Part shown: positions 50,613 through 61,821 of the stretch, piece by piece
Layout of the letters: every line of letters begins with the position of its first letter
Numbering within the stretch: the stretch's first letter is position 1
Source of the DNA: Morchella semilibera
Taxonomy: Eukaryota > Ascomycota > Pezizomycetes > Pezizales > Morchellaceae
Direction of reading: 5' to 3'
Assembly: GCA_009192285.1 (NCBI GenBank)
Contig: CM018604.1
Span: forward strand, 434,001 to 498,000
DNA: 64,000 bases
The notes under the pieces: model-generated
Seen by the model: the letters and a program-made list of their open reading frames with translations, nothing else
Told to the model about the DNA's origin: nothing
Databases searched by the model: none
Program-made: the position numbers and the translations under genes

Positions 50613-51159
50613 GCCCCTCATGAATACTGGGTGTTGCAGATGAAGAGTCCGAAAGTCTGAGCCAATAAAAACCAAATTTATCTACTGATCCCACAGCTTA
50701 ATTAGTAGCTTTTCCTACCATAGCTCTAAAGTTTATAATGGTATCTACATGCGCTTTCATCCCCCACGTGTACGATACCTAGTCCTTGTTTTGGGCTTCC
50801 TCAAAAGCATGTTATAATTAATACCTTGCCCCCTAAATACGTAAGCGGGTATTTTATAGTCATTAAGGCCCAGTATGACAGGCACAATATTTATATAACT
50901 GCGGGCCTAGAAACTGCAGAAACCACCTTAACCCAATAATATATCGATCAATTCAACCTCCCTAGGTTTTACAAGGTAATATTGTATCCCAAAAAAGTTT
51001 CTTCTGCTTTTAATTTAAATCCTCTATCTCCTCTTTACTTTATCTGCCCACCCAACGCCCTCAATGATTGATTTCTAGTTCCTCCGGATCTGGTAGCCAC
51101 CACGAAGCAAACAAATAGAAATTAAAGATTAAAGCATAGTCAACCACCTGGTGTCAATT

Positions 51160-52298
51160 TTACCACGAATGATGACCTCCATCAATGATCAAGTCTGCCC
51201 CCGTCATAAAGCTACTAGCAGGGCTGATCAGGAATACGCCCGCGCCCCTGTACTCCTCTGGCTGACTGAGCCGACCGAGCATATTCCCATCGCTAAGCTC
51301 GCGCTCTCGTTCAGGAGAGGATAGAAAATCACTTCTCGTCATTGGAGTGACTATATACCCAGGCGAAATCGAGTTGACCCTAATTCCGAACCTTCCCCAC
51401 TCAGACGCTAGGTTTCGGGCCAGCTGACATACTGCTGCTTTGGAAGAGTTATAGGCAGCACAAACAAGACCCTATATTTGATGATTTCGTGTTAGTTATA
51501 CGATGTTTTATAATTCAATTGTGGAAAGCGTTAGTTACCCTATTAGCTATCGTTCCGCTCATACTAGCAATCAAACATATGGAACCTCCTGTTTTCCGCT
51601 TTACCATTTCGTTGGCAACTGCTTGTGCTGTTGAAAAAACTCCAGTGACATTGACTTGTAGAATTTTGTTGAAATCTTCGGCTGCGTATTCTAAAGAGTC
51701 GCCTTCTTTGTTGATGCCTGCGGCTGCTATAAGACCATCTATTCTTCCATGTTTTTCGGCAATATCGGCAACTACTTTTCGAAGCCCAGACTCATCGGTA
51801 ACATCAATCTTGCGGTATCGCAATCTAGTACCTAATGTTGCTTCGGCACGATCACACGCTTCTTCAAACTCTTGAGGAGGTTTCTCGCGGCGGTCCAGTG
51901 CATAGACTTTATGTTGAACTTAGTCCATGTGGTCTTTATGTTAAGGCTGTAAGAATCTCACCTATTGCTCCTGCTTCAAGAAGAGCCTCAGATTGAACTA
52001 ATCCCAGGCCACCGGCACCGCCAGATACGAGAACTACATGGTCTGCGAGATTGAATTCGGGGAGTCGTTTCTTTGTTCCAAGAAACGTGGGTGCCTCCAA
52101 TCCAGTACGGAGATTGTGTGTTTCCGTGGAAGGAGCATTTGGAGGATCCCGTGTAGTGGCATGCGCCACGATGCAAGATGAGGAAAATGACCGAGGATGA
52201 ACTTTAGAGAAAGTAGATTGAGAATATATTTTGGATAAGGTTCTTGTCGGTCGAAGAAGAGGGAATATTGATGGGTGGTTAGGCTTTAAAAGAGGCAT
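51160..52298 (-). CDS. Short-chain dehydrogenase/reductase, mitochondrial-type (polyol dehydrogenase-like)
   Basis: Three exons, 52298-51962, 51906-51539 and 51471-51160, give about 338 residues. The first 70 residues are basic and Ser-rich without acidic residues at the start (RSFSSS patch), as in a mitochondrial presequence. The rest is a classical SDR: cofactor motif GGAGGLG at 93-99, an AAAGIN segment in place of NNAG, a catalytic Ser near 227 (IASMSG), YNSSK with Y242 and K246, and a C-terminal MTGADLIIDGGH. Fungal relatives include D-arabinitol, mannitol and sorbitol dehydrogenases; substrate assignment is by resemblance only. The start at 52298 was preferred over an in-frame ATG at 52358 because it begins the targeting-like sequence and removes an atypical leader. 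Introns are 55 and 67 nt. Confidence 0.92.
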
Positions 52299-54321
52299 AG
52301 TTGTTGTATACGTATTTTTTGAATTATAAAGGGTCCAATTTGATTTATCGGGTAGCAATATCAGAGATGTGCATTTGATCTTGCTAGAAAACGGAAAACC
52401 TCAATTCCGGTGTGGCGATGAGCTTGTTTAAATAGCCCCTCTATCGTACACCTAAATACTGGCAGTAGTAGCTGAATAACAAAAGAGTTCTTGTAGTTCT
52501 TATGCCGTGATTTCGATACCGTAACCTGATCCCCTATAATTATGATTGGTATTTACCTACTCGTTCATGATCATGTATCTCCTAGCTCGCTAGCTAGCTA
52601 GGTACCGCCGCAACCAACAACCCGGTCCTGGGGGGCGCCACAGTGATTTTCGTGCCAATGATCAGTGCGACATATCAACGTCGAACTGACGTCAAGGTAT
52701 GTCTTTGAACCTACATGTTCTTATGATCTTCTAGATACCCATTCATTTGCGTGGGGTAAATGCGCGTAAGGTCTTAAGGAGGGCTGGTGTAACTGAATAA
52801 TACTCGTTTACCACGAAAAGAACCAAAAAATGCAGTTGCTCAGGGCAAGGATAATTTGTATGGACTGATGATGATAGGTTTCAGTCACTTGCATTTTCTG
52901 GTTCTTTTCGTGGTAAACGGGTACATAGACGACTTCCCTAGCCACTCGAATACCCCTCACTCGAACATACTTAGTATGGGTACGTACTTCGGCAACCAGA
53001 TCCTTAGAGTATGCATAACCAAGGCAGACACGACCGGTTAAGGGATTGGGGTTGGGGACCGAAGTCTTCCGTCCAATGGCTGACTGGGCTTGACTCTGGG
53101 GCAACCCTTGGCCGCTGGTCTACTGCGTAGTACTAGTATTAAGAAAGAGGAAGCTGGCAGCCTAGTTTAGTTAATTAGTGAAGCTCAGAATGATGGACAT
53201 CGATACACGAACGTCACGTAATGCATGCGTAAAATCCGGGAAAAATTATTAAGTATTGACTTGTTGAGATCTGAGGTGATATAGGTACGTAGACTCGCTC
53301 CATGGCCTGTGGTTTGGTTTGGTTATTGATGAGGAGCAAGTTGCTCATAGTGGACGATGGAGTATATGTGGGCCTATAGCTACCCGATAGTGCACATATA
53401 TATGTAGGTAGACTTAAGCTTATTGCGCGATTCTATCCCTCGGTAACTAAGAGTAGCCGCAGCCATGCGTACCTGCATAAAGTAGAGTACTGAAAGATCA
53501 CCCGCGGTAGAGCAATGATATAGCGTCCATGGCCACACCCGTATAATATTTCTTCTCTGGATTGAGATTCAATATCCATTCATGGGATGGGACTGTTATC
53601 AAAACCAACATTCCTTATACAGTATACATTTGGGATTACCCTCGAGTCGGCTATCGCGGTTTGCGCTAGGGCTTTTTAGCCTTTCAAAGCGGTAAGTTTA
53701 AAGAAAACCGATTGCACAAAGTCGGCCACGGACAGAACTAGAGAGGAAGGAAAAACTTGAACATTTAAGTCAGGAAGAAAGAATTTATATTCCGGTGATA
53801 TTCTGCATGCATGTTACCCCCACGTCGGTAAATAAACCTTAAACCCACGAATATTCGGTCGGCAACGGCCCGAGACTTCATCCGAACCCCTTCTCTTTTT
53901 TCCCCTACCCGCTGTAGGGAAGGAACGATAGAATACTGGGGAACTGTAGCCAAGCTTTCCTCTCGGTGCTGATTATTCCGAGATCGGATAAAACCACCAA
54001 GTGAGCTAAACTATTTGGATTCTGATGGACGGGTGCGAGCGGTTAATACATGTAGTTGAACCCTGGATGCCCCTCCAAAACCCCGCCATTGCTATTAGCT
54101 ATGGAACTACATGTAGAGATGCGTCCGAGAGATGAGTTCCCATGCGCGCATAGGATGCTCTAAACATGGGGGTGTGATGCCGACGGTTGGATCCTAGGGC
54201 CCAAGAAATAGGCTGGTATAAGTTTAAGCAGTTCTGTCCTTTCGAAAATTTCCTTCACTTCCTCTCACTATTTTATCACCAATACCACTCATCATATTCT
54301 AGCTCCCCCAATATATCCAAG
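52299..54321. other. Gene-poor interval with second MITE
   Basis: No gene recognised. It contains the MITE at 52803-52921, a GCTAGCTAGCTAG run near 52584 and TACATGTA palindromes near 54049 and 54111. The right 200 bp is the leader and promoter of the aldo-keto reductase gene. Confidence 0.5.
52803..52921. mobile_element. MITE with TA target duplication, family 2
   Basis: A 119-bp element has terminal inverted repeats of about 36 bp. Left end: CTCGTTTACCACGAAAAGAA. Right end inverted: CCCGTTTACCACGAAAAGAA. Both then read CCARAAAATGCA. TA flanks both ends (52801-52802 and 52922-52923). It shares the TA target and the CYCG tip with the element at 48221, and both inverted repeats run into AATG, but the rest of the ends differ, so it is a different family of similar build. 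Confidence 0.88.
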
Positions 54322-55514
54322 ATGTCTGTTCCGTCAAGCTTCAAACTCAACACTGGTGCTTCCATCCCATCGATCGGTCTAGGTCAGAAAAACCCCACCA
54401 GATTCTTGGCGTGCTATTTTTCACTAAATAACTCCGGTTATAGGAACCTGGCAAGCTCCTGCTGGTGAGGTTCAAAAGGCTGTTGCCCACGCACTATTGA
54501 AGGCAGGCTATACACATATCGATTGTGCTTGGTGTTACGGCAACGAGGAAGAGGTTGGTACTGGGCTAAAGGAGGCCTTTGATAATGGCGTAAAGAGAGA
54601 AGATATTTTTATCACTACCAAAGTCTGGTCGACATATCACTCTCGTGTAGAAGAGGCTCTCGACAAGAGTCTGGAGTTGTTGGGTTTGGATTATGTCGAC
54701 CTGTACTTGATGCATTGGCCTGTGCCGCTGAACCCGAACGGAAACCACGACAAATTCCCCACTAAGCCAGAAGGTGGACGTGATTTGCACGAGGGGTGGG
54801 ACTATATCAAGACTTGGAAGTTGATGGAGAAATTGTTGGAAGGAGGAAAGGTTAAGGTGGGTTTTTTTGCTTCCGGCTTCCCGACCCCCCTTGATTAAAG
54901 CGCGCTAATTAAACGGTTGTTACTAGGCTATTGGTGTGTCCAATCACTCGGTTCCCTTCCTGACCAAGCTTCTTAAAGAGGCCACTGTTGTTCCTGCGGT
55001 CAATCAAATTGAAAACCACCCCTTGCTGCCACAGGATGACGTGGTGGCGCTGTGCAAGGAAAATGGAATCCTTGTAACAGCCTATTCACCTCTTGGATCT
55101 GCCGGCGGGCCATTGTTGAAGGAAGAGAAGGTGTTGAAGGTTGCTGAGAAGCATGGCGTCGATGTTGGAACAGTTTTGCTAAACTATCATGGTAGGCGGC
55201 CATCCCTCTATCCTAGAAAGATTTACTTATTAATGAAAATAGTGAACCGTGGTATTGTTGTTTTGGCGAAATCCGTGACCCCGTCAAGAATCGAGGCGAA
55301 CAACAAGCTGCTTAAGCTTGATGAGGAGGATCTTGAAGTATTGGGAAGCATATACAAAGAGAAGGGACCCAAGAGGTATATAATCCGTCACATATATTTA
55401 GCCTAAACCCTGCGCTAATGATAATACAACAGATTTGTTACTCCACCATGGCCCATTAACTTCGGGTTCCCTGACTGGAAACAAGGTGGTGCCAACGTTT
55501 TCGAAGCTGCTTAA
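54322..55514 (+). CDS. Aldo-keto reductase, GCY1/glycerol dehydrogenase type
   Basis: This is an NADP(H)-dependent cytosolic carbonyl reductase. Five exons, 54322-54382, 54444-54856, 54927-55191, 55243-55375 and 55433-55514, give about 317 residues, normal for the family. The catalytic tetrad is complete: D47 and Y52 (HIDCAWCYGN), K80 (ITTKVW) and H111 (LMHWP). The cofactor-binding AKSVTPSRIEAN segment and the C-terminal FVTPPWPINFGFPDW typical of fungal GCY1/GLD enzymes are present. Fungal members reduce glyceraldehyde or dihydroxyacetone to glycerol, and some serve in D-galacturonate breakdown. The first donor (GTCAGA) and fourth intron are less canonical, but all phases fit. It lies 0.46 kb upstream of the hydroxyacid dehydrogenase, on the same strand. 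Confidence 0.95.
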
Positions 55515-55973
55515 ATTGGCTTTCATGGACTGGGAAGTGCTTCTATTGATTGGTAACTCATATATAGAAGTGATTCTATAATAAAAAAAGAAATCCAATG
55601 AGTAAATTTGATAGAATAAAAGTCCGTTCACTACTGCACACATATGGCAAATCAGGTGAAATGTAATCAACGAACTAAACAAAAAGAAAAAAAACCTCGC
55701 GTCGCGTGGTGCTTTGTACGAGTGAGAATCTATGAAAGGGCCGCTTTACACAAAATAGCGCACGCTACTGCACGTAATGGGACGTGGGGGTTGTCAAACG
55801 ACGCAATCAGAATCAATGCAACTCATCGAGCGGGGCAATTTCGGTAAATTTGCGGGGTGCTCACATCAGGCCCGAGGTTCTAGCAGTTTCGCCTCAGGAT
55901 TCATTGGTTTATATCTCTCTGAAAAGACCCTCCTCATCAATTCTCATAGCTCTTTGAGTATCCAACCATTACT
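55515..55973. other. Intergenic interval, AKR to hydroxyacid dehydrogenase
   Basis: This holds the 3' flank of the aldo-keto reductase and the promoter of the following gene. No specific site was recognised. Confidence 0.5.
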
Positions 55974-57269
55974 ATGGCTCGTCCTACTGCGCTACTGATT
56001 GGTCTTATCGACCATGCAAAGAAGGAGTGGGAAGCTCTTTCAGAGATTGCGGATCTGAAGGTTTGTTTCTTATCCTAGACCTCGTACTTTATATATTTCT
56101 CTAATTCGAGTTTATCTAACTAGGAAATCACATCTGGCACCCGTGAATCCATTCTCGCCGATTTCAGAAGCGGTAAATATGACGGTGCCGTAGCCATCTA
56201 CAGAACTTTTGGCTCTACAGGGGTCCGCACCCCCACCCAATTACTGAGTTCTAGGAGGAAGGAGCTTACTAGATCAGTTCACCGGAAGATTCGACAAAGA
56301 ACTTGTCTCAGCGCTTCCCAGTAGTCTCAAATTTGTATGCCACAACGGAGCTGGTTACGACCAGATTGACATTGAGCCATGTTCTCAGCGCGGTAAGATT
56401 GAGCTGGTCATCTTTCAATGGGGGATTTGCTAAAATTGTACTCGTGTTAGGCATCTTCGTTTCCCATACCCCCACAGCCGTGGACGCCGCAACCGCAAAT
56501 GTTGGAATGATGCTTCTACTTCAAACCCTCCGTCGCTCCTACCAAGCCGAGACCTCGCTCAGGAACGGCGAATGGCGCGGAGACCTACAGCTCGGCCACG
56601 ATCCCGACGGCAAGACATTAGGTATCCTGGGAATGGGCGGCATTGGATCAGCGCTTGCGGTGCGAGCGGTAGGGTTTGGACTGAAAATCGTGTACCATAA
56701 CCGCAATCCCGTTCCGGATACGGCAAACCCGACGGGCGCGCAGTACATTGCCAGCTTCGAGGAGTTTCTGGGGGTATGCGATATCATCAGTGTGCACCTA
56801 CCGCTCAATGAGAAGACGAGGCATTACATTGGCGCAAAGGAGTTTGCCATGTGTAAGGATGGCGTGGTAATCATCAACACGGCGCGAGGGGCGGTGATAG
56901 ATGAGGCCGCGTTGGTGCAGGCGCTTGAGAGTGGGAAGGTGGGAGGAGCGGGGTTGGATGTGTTTGAGGAGGAACCGAAGATCCACCCGGGGCTGATAGG
57001 GAGGAACGATTGCATTTTGTTCCCACATGTAGGGACGTTTACAGTGGAGTCGCAGGTGCGCTATATATATTCTCCCCATTGGATTTTGCGGTGTTGTTAC
57101 AGAAGAAAGCTAACAAAAGGTCTCGGGGTTGCAGCATAAAATGGAAAGCTTGGTGATCAACAATGTCAAGTCCGCTATCGAGAAGGGGACTTTACTCACG
57201 ATGGTGCCTGAGCAGAAGGGAAGGGTGGATGAGATCAAGTCAAATGGGCGGGCGTCGCCAAAGTTGTAA
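55974..57269 (+). CDS. D-isomer-specific 2-hydroxyacid dehydrogenase (glyoxylate/hydroxypyruvate reductase-like)
   Basis: This NAD(P)H enzyme interconverts 2-oxoacids and D-2-hydroxyacids. Five exons, 55974-56060, 56124-56222, 56278-56392, 56451-57055 and 57135-57269, give about 346 residues. The nucleotide-binding motif GMGGIG is at 161-166. The catalytic set is R246 (INTARGAVID), E near 274 (GLDVFEEEP) and H293 (LFPHVGT). The N-terminal HNGAGYDQID segment is typical of the fungal glyoxylate reductase group. The second intron was chosen by phase: donor GTCCGC at 56223 and acceptor CAG at 56277 give the family sequence FTGRFDKEL, whereas the nearer CTAG does not keep the frame. The donor is weak but no alternative fits. 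Substrate specificity is not determined by the sequence alone. Confidence 0.94.
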
Positions 57270-58997
57270 ATAGATGATGGAGGAGTACTGAGTGGGTGAT
57301 TTTAACTAAATTTGGTTATTTCCAAATTACTTTATTTATTACCATACCATCGCGAGCATACTATAACAACAATCTACAAAGGTTTAAGCTAGTCCCGTTC
57401 CCAGAGCTTTGTCAACTCGTCCCTAGTTCAGGCTACAGCCTTGAACTGATTCAATGTAAGTTTTTGTAATACCACATACAATCTACAAGAAAGATTGACC
57501 TCACCTTATGATATATCTATATTCGGCTCTTGGACCCCCTTCCATCGAGCCCTTTCCCCACCCCACCGCAACAGAGTACCTCTCGCCTGCCATATACCTC
57601 CGCGAAACATTCCTGCGCCGCGTAAGTCAGTGCCTTTCTCTCGGTAACGTGAGCTTTTGGCGCGCGCTGTTGGAGTGTTGGCGAGATAAAAAAAAAAAAA
57701 AAAAAAAGAACAGAAATAGAAAGAAAGGAAAGGGAGAAAGTAGTAAACCCACACAGGGAGAAGAACAAGTTAACCAACCGGCCGACCAATCAACTAAAGT
57801 AAGCAAACCACAATTAACGGCAAGCTATGTCAAACAACTAACGCCCCCCTATATCAGACAGAGAGCATGGGTCGACAATTAAATTCTTGCTAATATAATC
57901 CGGTTCATCGAAAATCACTCGGAATTTGAGCATATTGTGTTATACCTACAACCTACCACTATAACCCGTGCACGGCACGCGCGCGGCACGCTGATGTTTG
58001 AAGCGATGGGTTATACTAAAGTAGCTAATAGTTGGATATTGTTCTAGCTAGGATCGGTCATAATTGCTCACACATATAGTACGGACATCTTCCCGAGCCA
58101 TGGTTTAAACCTCTGCCAAGAATGAAAGCGATAATATAATAGTCGCGGTTTCAAATCGCCGCTATAGATTAATGCGCTCATTGGATTATTGTTATGGATT
58201 TGAAAGAAAAAAACATGCCTCGGTAGAGAAGTATGGTACGTAGTATAATGTAACGCCATGAAGCCGAAACCTGGCTCTGGGTACAAGTGAGCAGAGTGCT
58301 TGTCGGTGTATAATTTCTTCCCGAAGAGTCAATTACCGATTTACCGCGCGCGCATTATTGAGCGGTATTCAGACTGTCAAACCCCTGACCGGAGAATTAA
58401 GGAGTGCATGTCGTGCCAAGCACGGCGGAAATATATTCCGCGTTGAACTTTTGGTGGCTGGGTAACATACATTCCTCCGATGTCGCACCTACCCAAGTAC
58501 ATACTAGAAGAGACCGAGTGCGTATTCGAATTCGTAAATATACTAAACACCAACCACATCTGTTAATTGCCAATATAATACCCCTTAAGCTTCCATTAAT
58601 TCCATCTATCTTAGATTACATACATAGTACTCCCGAGTACTGCCATAAGCTTCTTTGGAAGTTTACTTATATGCTTACTTTTTCTTTGATCACATACATG
58701 TACAGAGTACATACATGCACTCTAGAAAGAAAGAAGGAAAAAAACCTCCGAGCGCAAATATATGCAAGGAACCCTTCCATGCGCAAGAATTACTAACTGA
58801 ACGAGTACATGTACCTAATGCCAATTTGTATCTTCCAAAGCGTCGATATTTGGGTGACGCGTCGTGAAGCTAGCTGAAGAAAGGTTTGATTGGGGTCTAC
58901 GCCGTTATCGGTTGCACTCTACCTACATGTAGTTGTGTAGTTGGGAGGGATCATGGGATATCACTCACTTTCGGTACGTTCGGAGTGTTGAGGTATT

Positions 58998-59032
58998 ATA
59001 CATACATACATACATACATACATACATACATA
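58998..59032 (+). repeat. (ATAC)n microsatellite
   Basis: About eight to nine perfect ATAC/CATA units, a simple tetranucleotide repeat. Confidence 0.9.
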
Positions 59033-59682
59033 AACAGGTACACCATGTGACAACAGGTCAAGGGAGTTGAAGAGGCGGGGCTATGTAGCTTGGCGGTTTA
59101 CATCATGGGTGTTTAATGGCATCGGAGTTTGTTGTTGTTGGCCTTTTGAAGGTAAAAGTACATGTACTTGCAGGCTACGGTAGGGAGACCTGTTTTTCTT
59201 TATCGCGGCTCAGGTCAAAATCAGAACGGAGTCCTTCTTTACAAGATCGTGTAATTGGATGTTTTTATCTGAACGCTTCTTTCAAGTGATGCAATCCCCG
59301 TATGAATTGCACCAATTCCTGCTATGAGGCCAATATCTATCTATATTATGAAATCAAGCATTCATATTTGTGGATCATATAGCTGAGCTGCCTAGCTAGC
59401 TAGAGTTGGGACTGCACGACTCAACCCCGTACCTATGGAGCTCCAAGGAGCCTCCCTTTCGAGACATATAGCCGGGGGAGAAAAAAAAAGTCACCCTCGC
59501 GTAATAGATTTCCATAGAACTTTTTCTTGTTAGCTGATTTTGAAACCCCCCTCAAATCACCAACCATAAACTCAAAGTCAAACCCACACTCCTCAAATCT
59601 AATCCTACCCGCACACGTGCTTCTACCAACCCCCCCCCCCCCCAATCCGTCCATCGAGTGAGCGCAAAACCAATATCGACCG

Positions 59683-59878
59683 TTGTATAATAACCAGCCA
59701 CCAAAAAAGGATCCAGAACCCCCCGCTTCGACATTCTCCTCAGCCTCATACTACCTAGTGCCTCCCGCCTTCATCCCACTCAGTCACACAACCATCGGCC
59801 GAGCCTGTATAACGGTCTGGTTGGGCTTGATTACCCCGCAATCCTCAGGCTTCATGCGCTGGGGCCTGTATCTAAGGT
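59683..59878 (+). CDS. Possible lone exon of a membrane protein
   Basis: An open frame of 65 codons reads a Pro/Ser-rich start and then a hydrophobic stretch (IGRACITVWLGLITPQSS followed by GFMRWGLYL). It ends at a good donor (AAG|GTAGGT at about 59878). The pattern resembles a first membrane exon, but no continuing exon was found in the next kilobase, so it may be a relic or chance. Confidence 0.22.
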
Positions 59879-61636
59879 AGGTACTGCGGAACTTTCCATA
59901 TATCTCTCCGATGGAAGGGGCATGGGAGCAGCTTTAAACGGAGCCTGGGATTTCCCGAGCAAGTCGCTTGGTTTTTTACCATTGAGCCTAATTGTGATCA
60001 AGGGGCGCGAATCGGAGTGTATTGGGGCTTAAGCTTTATTTCGCCCCTTTATATAATTAAGGAGTTCCGGGTTATGTTGGCCTGGGTGACCAGGAAGATA
60101 TAGGTGATCATATAGGAGGTTTTAAGGATCTCTGAACCTTTTGGGGAGTGGGTGTGGGTCGAGAGTTGAGGCAGATGGTGTTTTTTTTTTTTTTTTTAAA
60201 TGTCTTGTCGTATGTGTAGCATCTGTAGAGACGTGGATAACATGATAATTTTCCCCTTCTCTCTTTACCATATCTATAATAATCGGAAGTATTTCGAGGG
60301 GGTCGGTTCACCCACTCCTCAATTCCGCACAACTACTTCGAGTCCCACTTCGGTCTCCGAACAGCGGGTGCGGGTGAAAACACCTGGATAGACTCCACAA
60401 TATCCGCTGACGCCAGGACCACAGTCCATCACGCCTTCAATTCAGGCTGGATCTAAATTCTAGATTTCTCGTAAACTTTCCTAGGGCTAATATCTGAAAC
60501 CGCCAGCGTCAGCTTCTAATGTCAGGACCGACGATATTTTCGGTGTCGCTTAGCGTTGTAGCCCCCCCCTGGAACCGGAAGCAATCCTTCTTCAAGCTTC
60601 TTCTCGGCAGAAGAACCTTGGAATCCACGGGACGTCAACCGCGGTTAGGGTAGGGTAGGGCACGGCAGGGCAAACTGGGTGTAGGCTATCCATGAAATGT
60701 TGTAGGAGGTTGGCTTCGCTATCTCGGTGGAATGAGTGAGTTGTGAACTGCAAGGATTGACTGCTCTTTTTTAATGTCTTGGGTGACTCTTTTTGTTATT
60801 TAACGGCGCCGCAGCCCTTGTTGCACTTACACATATCATGACATGTGCTTTGGGTCGGATGTTAACCGAGCAACGTGTGTGTATGATGTATCTCCGCGTT
60901 TCGTTTAGATGCCTGCCAAGATAGAGCCAAGAGGTTGAGATTAAGTTTCCGGCGAATATATTGCGTGACAGGGGTGCATGAAGTATGTAGCCAGGTACTG
61001 GGAGGAAGTAAGTAAAGGTAAGTAAGTATTGTCGGAGAATGTGGTGGATTGAACAGCGTTCCGGGGGTTGGGTGCTTGGATCATGGAAACGTAATATGGC
61101 GGAATAATTTGGGGTCTGGATGGTGAGTAATGTGATACTGTTAATTTTTGGTGATGAATTGCTAGATGTTTAGCTATACCAAGTACAACTTACAGCCGAG
61201 GTCATGTTCGTTCGGATGCTACATGTGCTCATAATTATGAGTTACTAGGGAGTTGAAGAGAGAGATTACATGTAGTGAGATGTATGTACACGATATGATG
61301 AAGTCCTTGGGCACTTGCAATTGTATTGTTGTTTGTTATATGTACCTGATGCTATGCAAGTAAGTACTCGATGCAGCTCATGCTCAGGAACGTGGTCCCT
61401 GTACACAAACAATCTGTCGGCTGCAGCGCCTTCATCTATTGAGTCCTTCCCTATATGCCTGCCTGTTATTACAAATTACAAAATTTCACAAGGTATGTCA
61501 ACACAACCGGGAAGCAATTGCAAGGGCACGGACACTCCAGTACACTAAGGATTGGTCTGGTTGATGATCTGTGACATCCCAGAATTCCTAATACCTACTT
61601 TTCTTCTTTAGGATCTTTAATATATTCCCAACTGCG

Positions 61637-61644
61637 TATATAAA
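61637..61644 (+). promoter_or_regulatory. TATA box of the pectate lyase gene
   Basis: TATATAAA lies about 180 nt upstream of the pectate lyase start, followed by a CT-rich leader (61660-61800) typical of highly expressed fungal genes. Confidence 0.6.
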
Positions 61645-61821
61645 GCATCCCATATCTCCTTCCAATGCCTTCTCATCATCAGTTCAGTTCACATTCACTT
61701 CATTCCTTCCATTCTTTCCTTCCTTGACAGCTAGTCCGTCAGCCCTTCCTTCAATCCATTTCATTACTTCCATTCACACTCGTTCGTTTTCCGGAAAAAC
61801 GCTAGACCTTACATCCTAGCC

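Larger units (their letters stand above)
46614..51159. other. Gene-poor interval with MITE and palindrome
   Basis: The left end is the tyrosinase promoter. No complete gene was found. It contains a G12 tract (47162-47173), a 5S-like fragment (about 47085-47150), a 53-bp palindrome (47653-47705), a MITE (48221-48353), a dispersed-motif copy at 50154-50170 (-), and TACATGTA palindromes near 48389, 48709 and 50093. A T18 tract lies near 50200. A protein-like minus-strand frame at 50317-50612 is listed separately. Confidence 0.5.
57270..61821. other. Gene-poor interval before the pectate lyase
   Basis: No complete gene. Features are an A17 tract near 57690, dispersed motifs at 57905-57921 (-) and 58951-58967 (-, one mismatch), an (ATAC)n microsatellite at 58998-59032, C14 at 59630-59643, and TACATGTA palindromes near 58699, 58807, 58924, 59160 and 61268. 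A possible single exon is listed at 59683-59878. A frame at 57508-57882 contains a Lys run encoded by the A-tract and is probably spurious. Confidence 0.5.

Noticed and set aside
54945-54955. ATCACTCGG inside an aldo-keto reductase exon
   Set aside because: It lacks the second TGA half of the dispersed motif and simply encodes NHS in a conserved protein segment.
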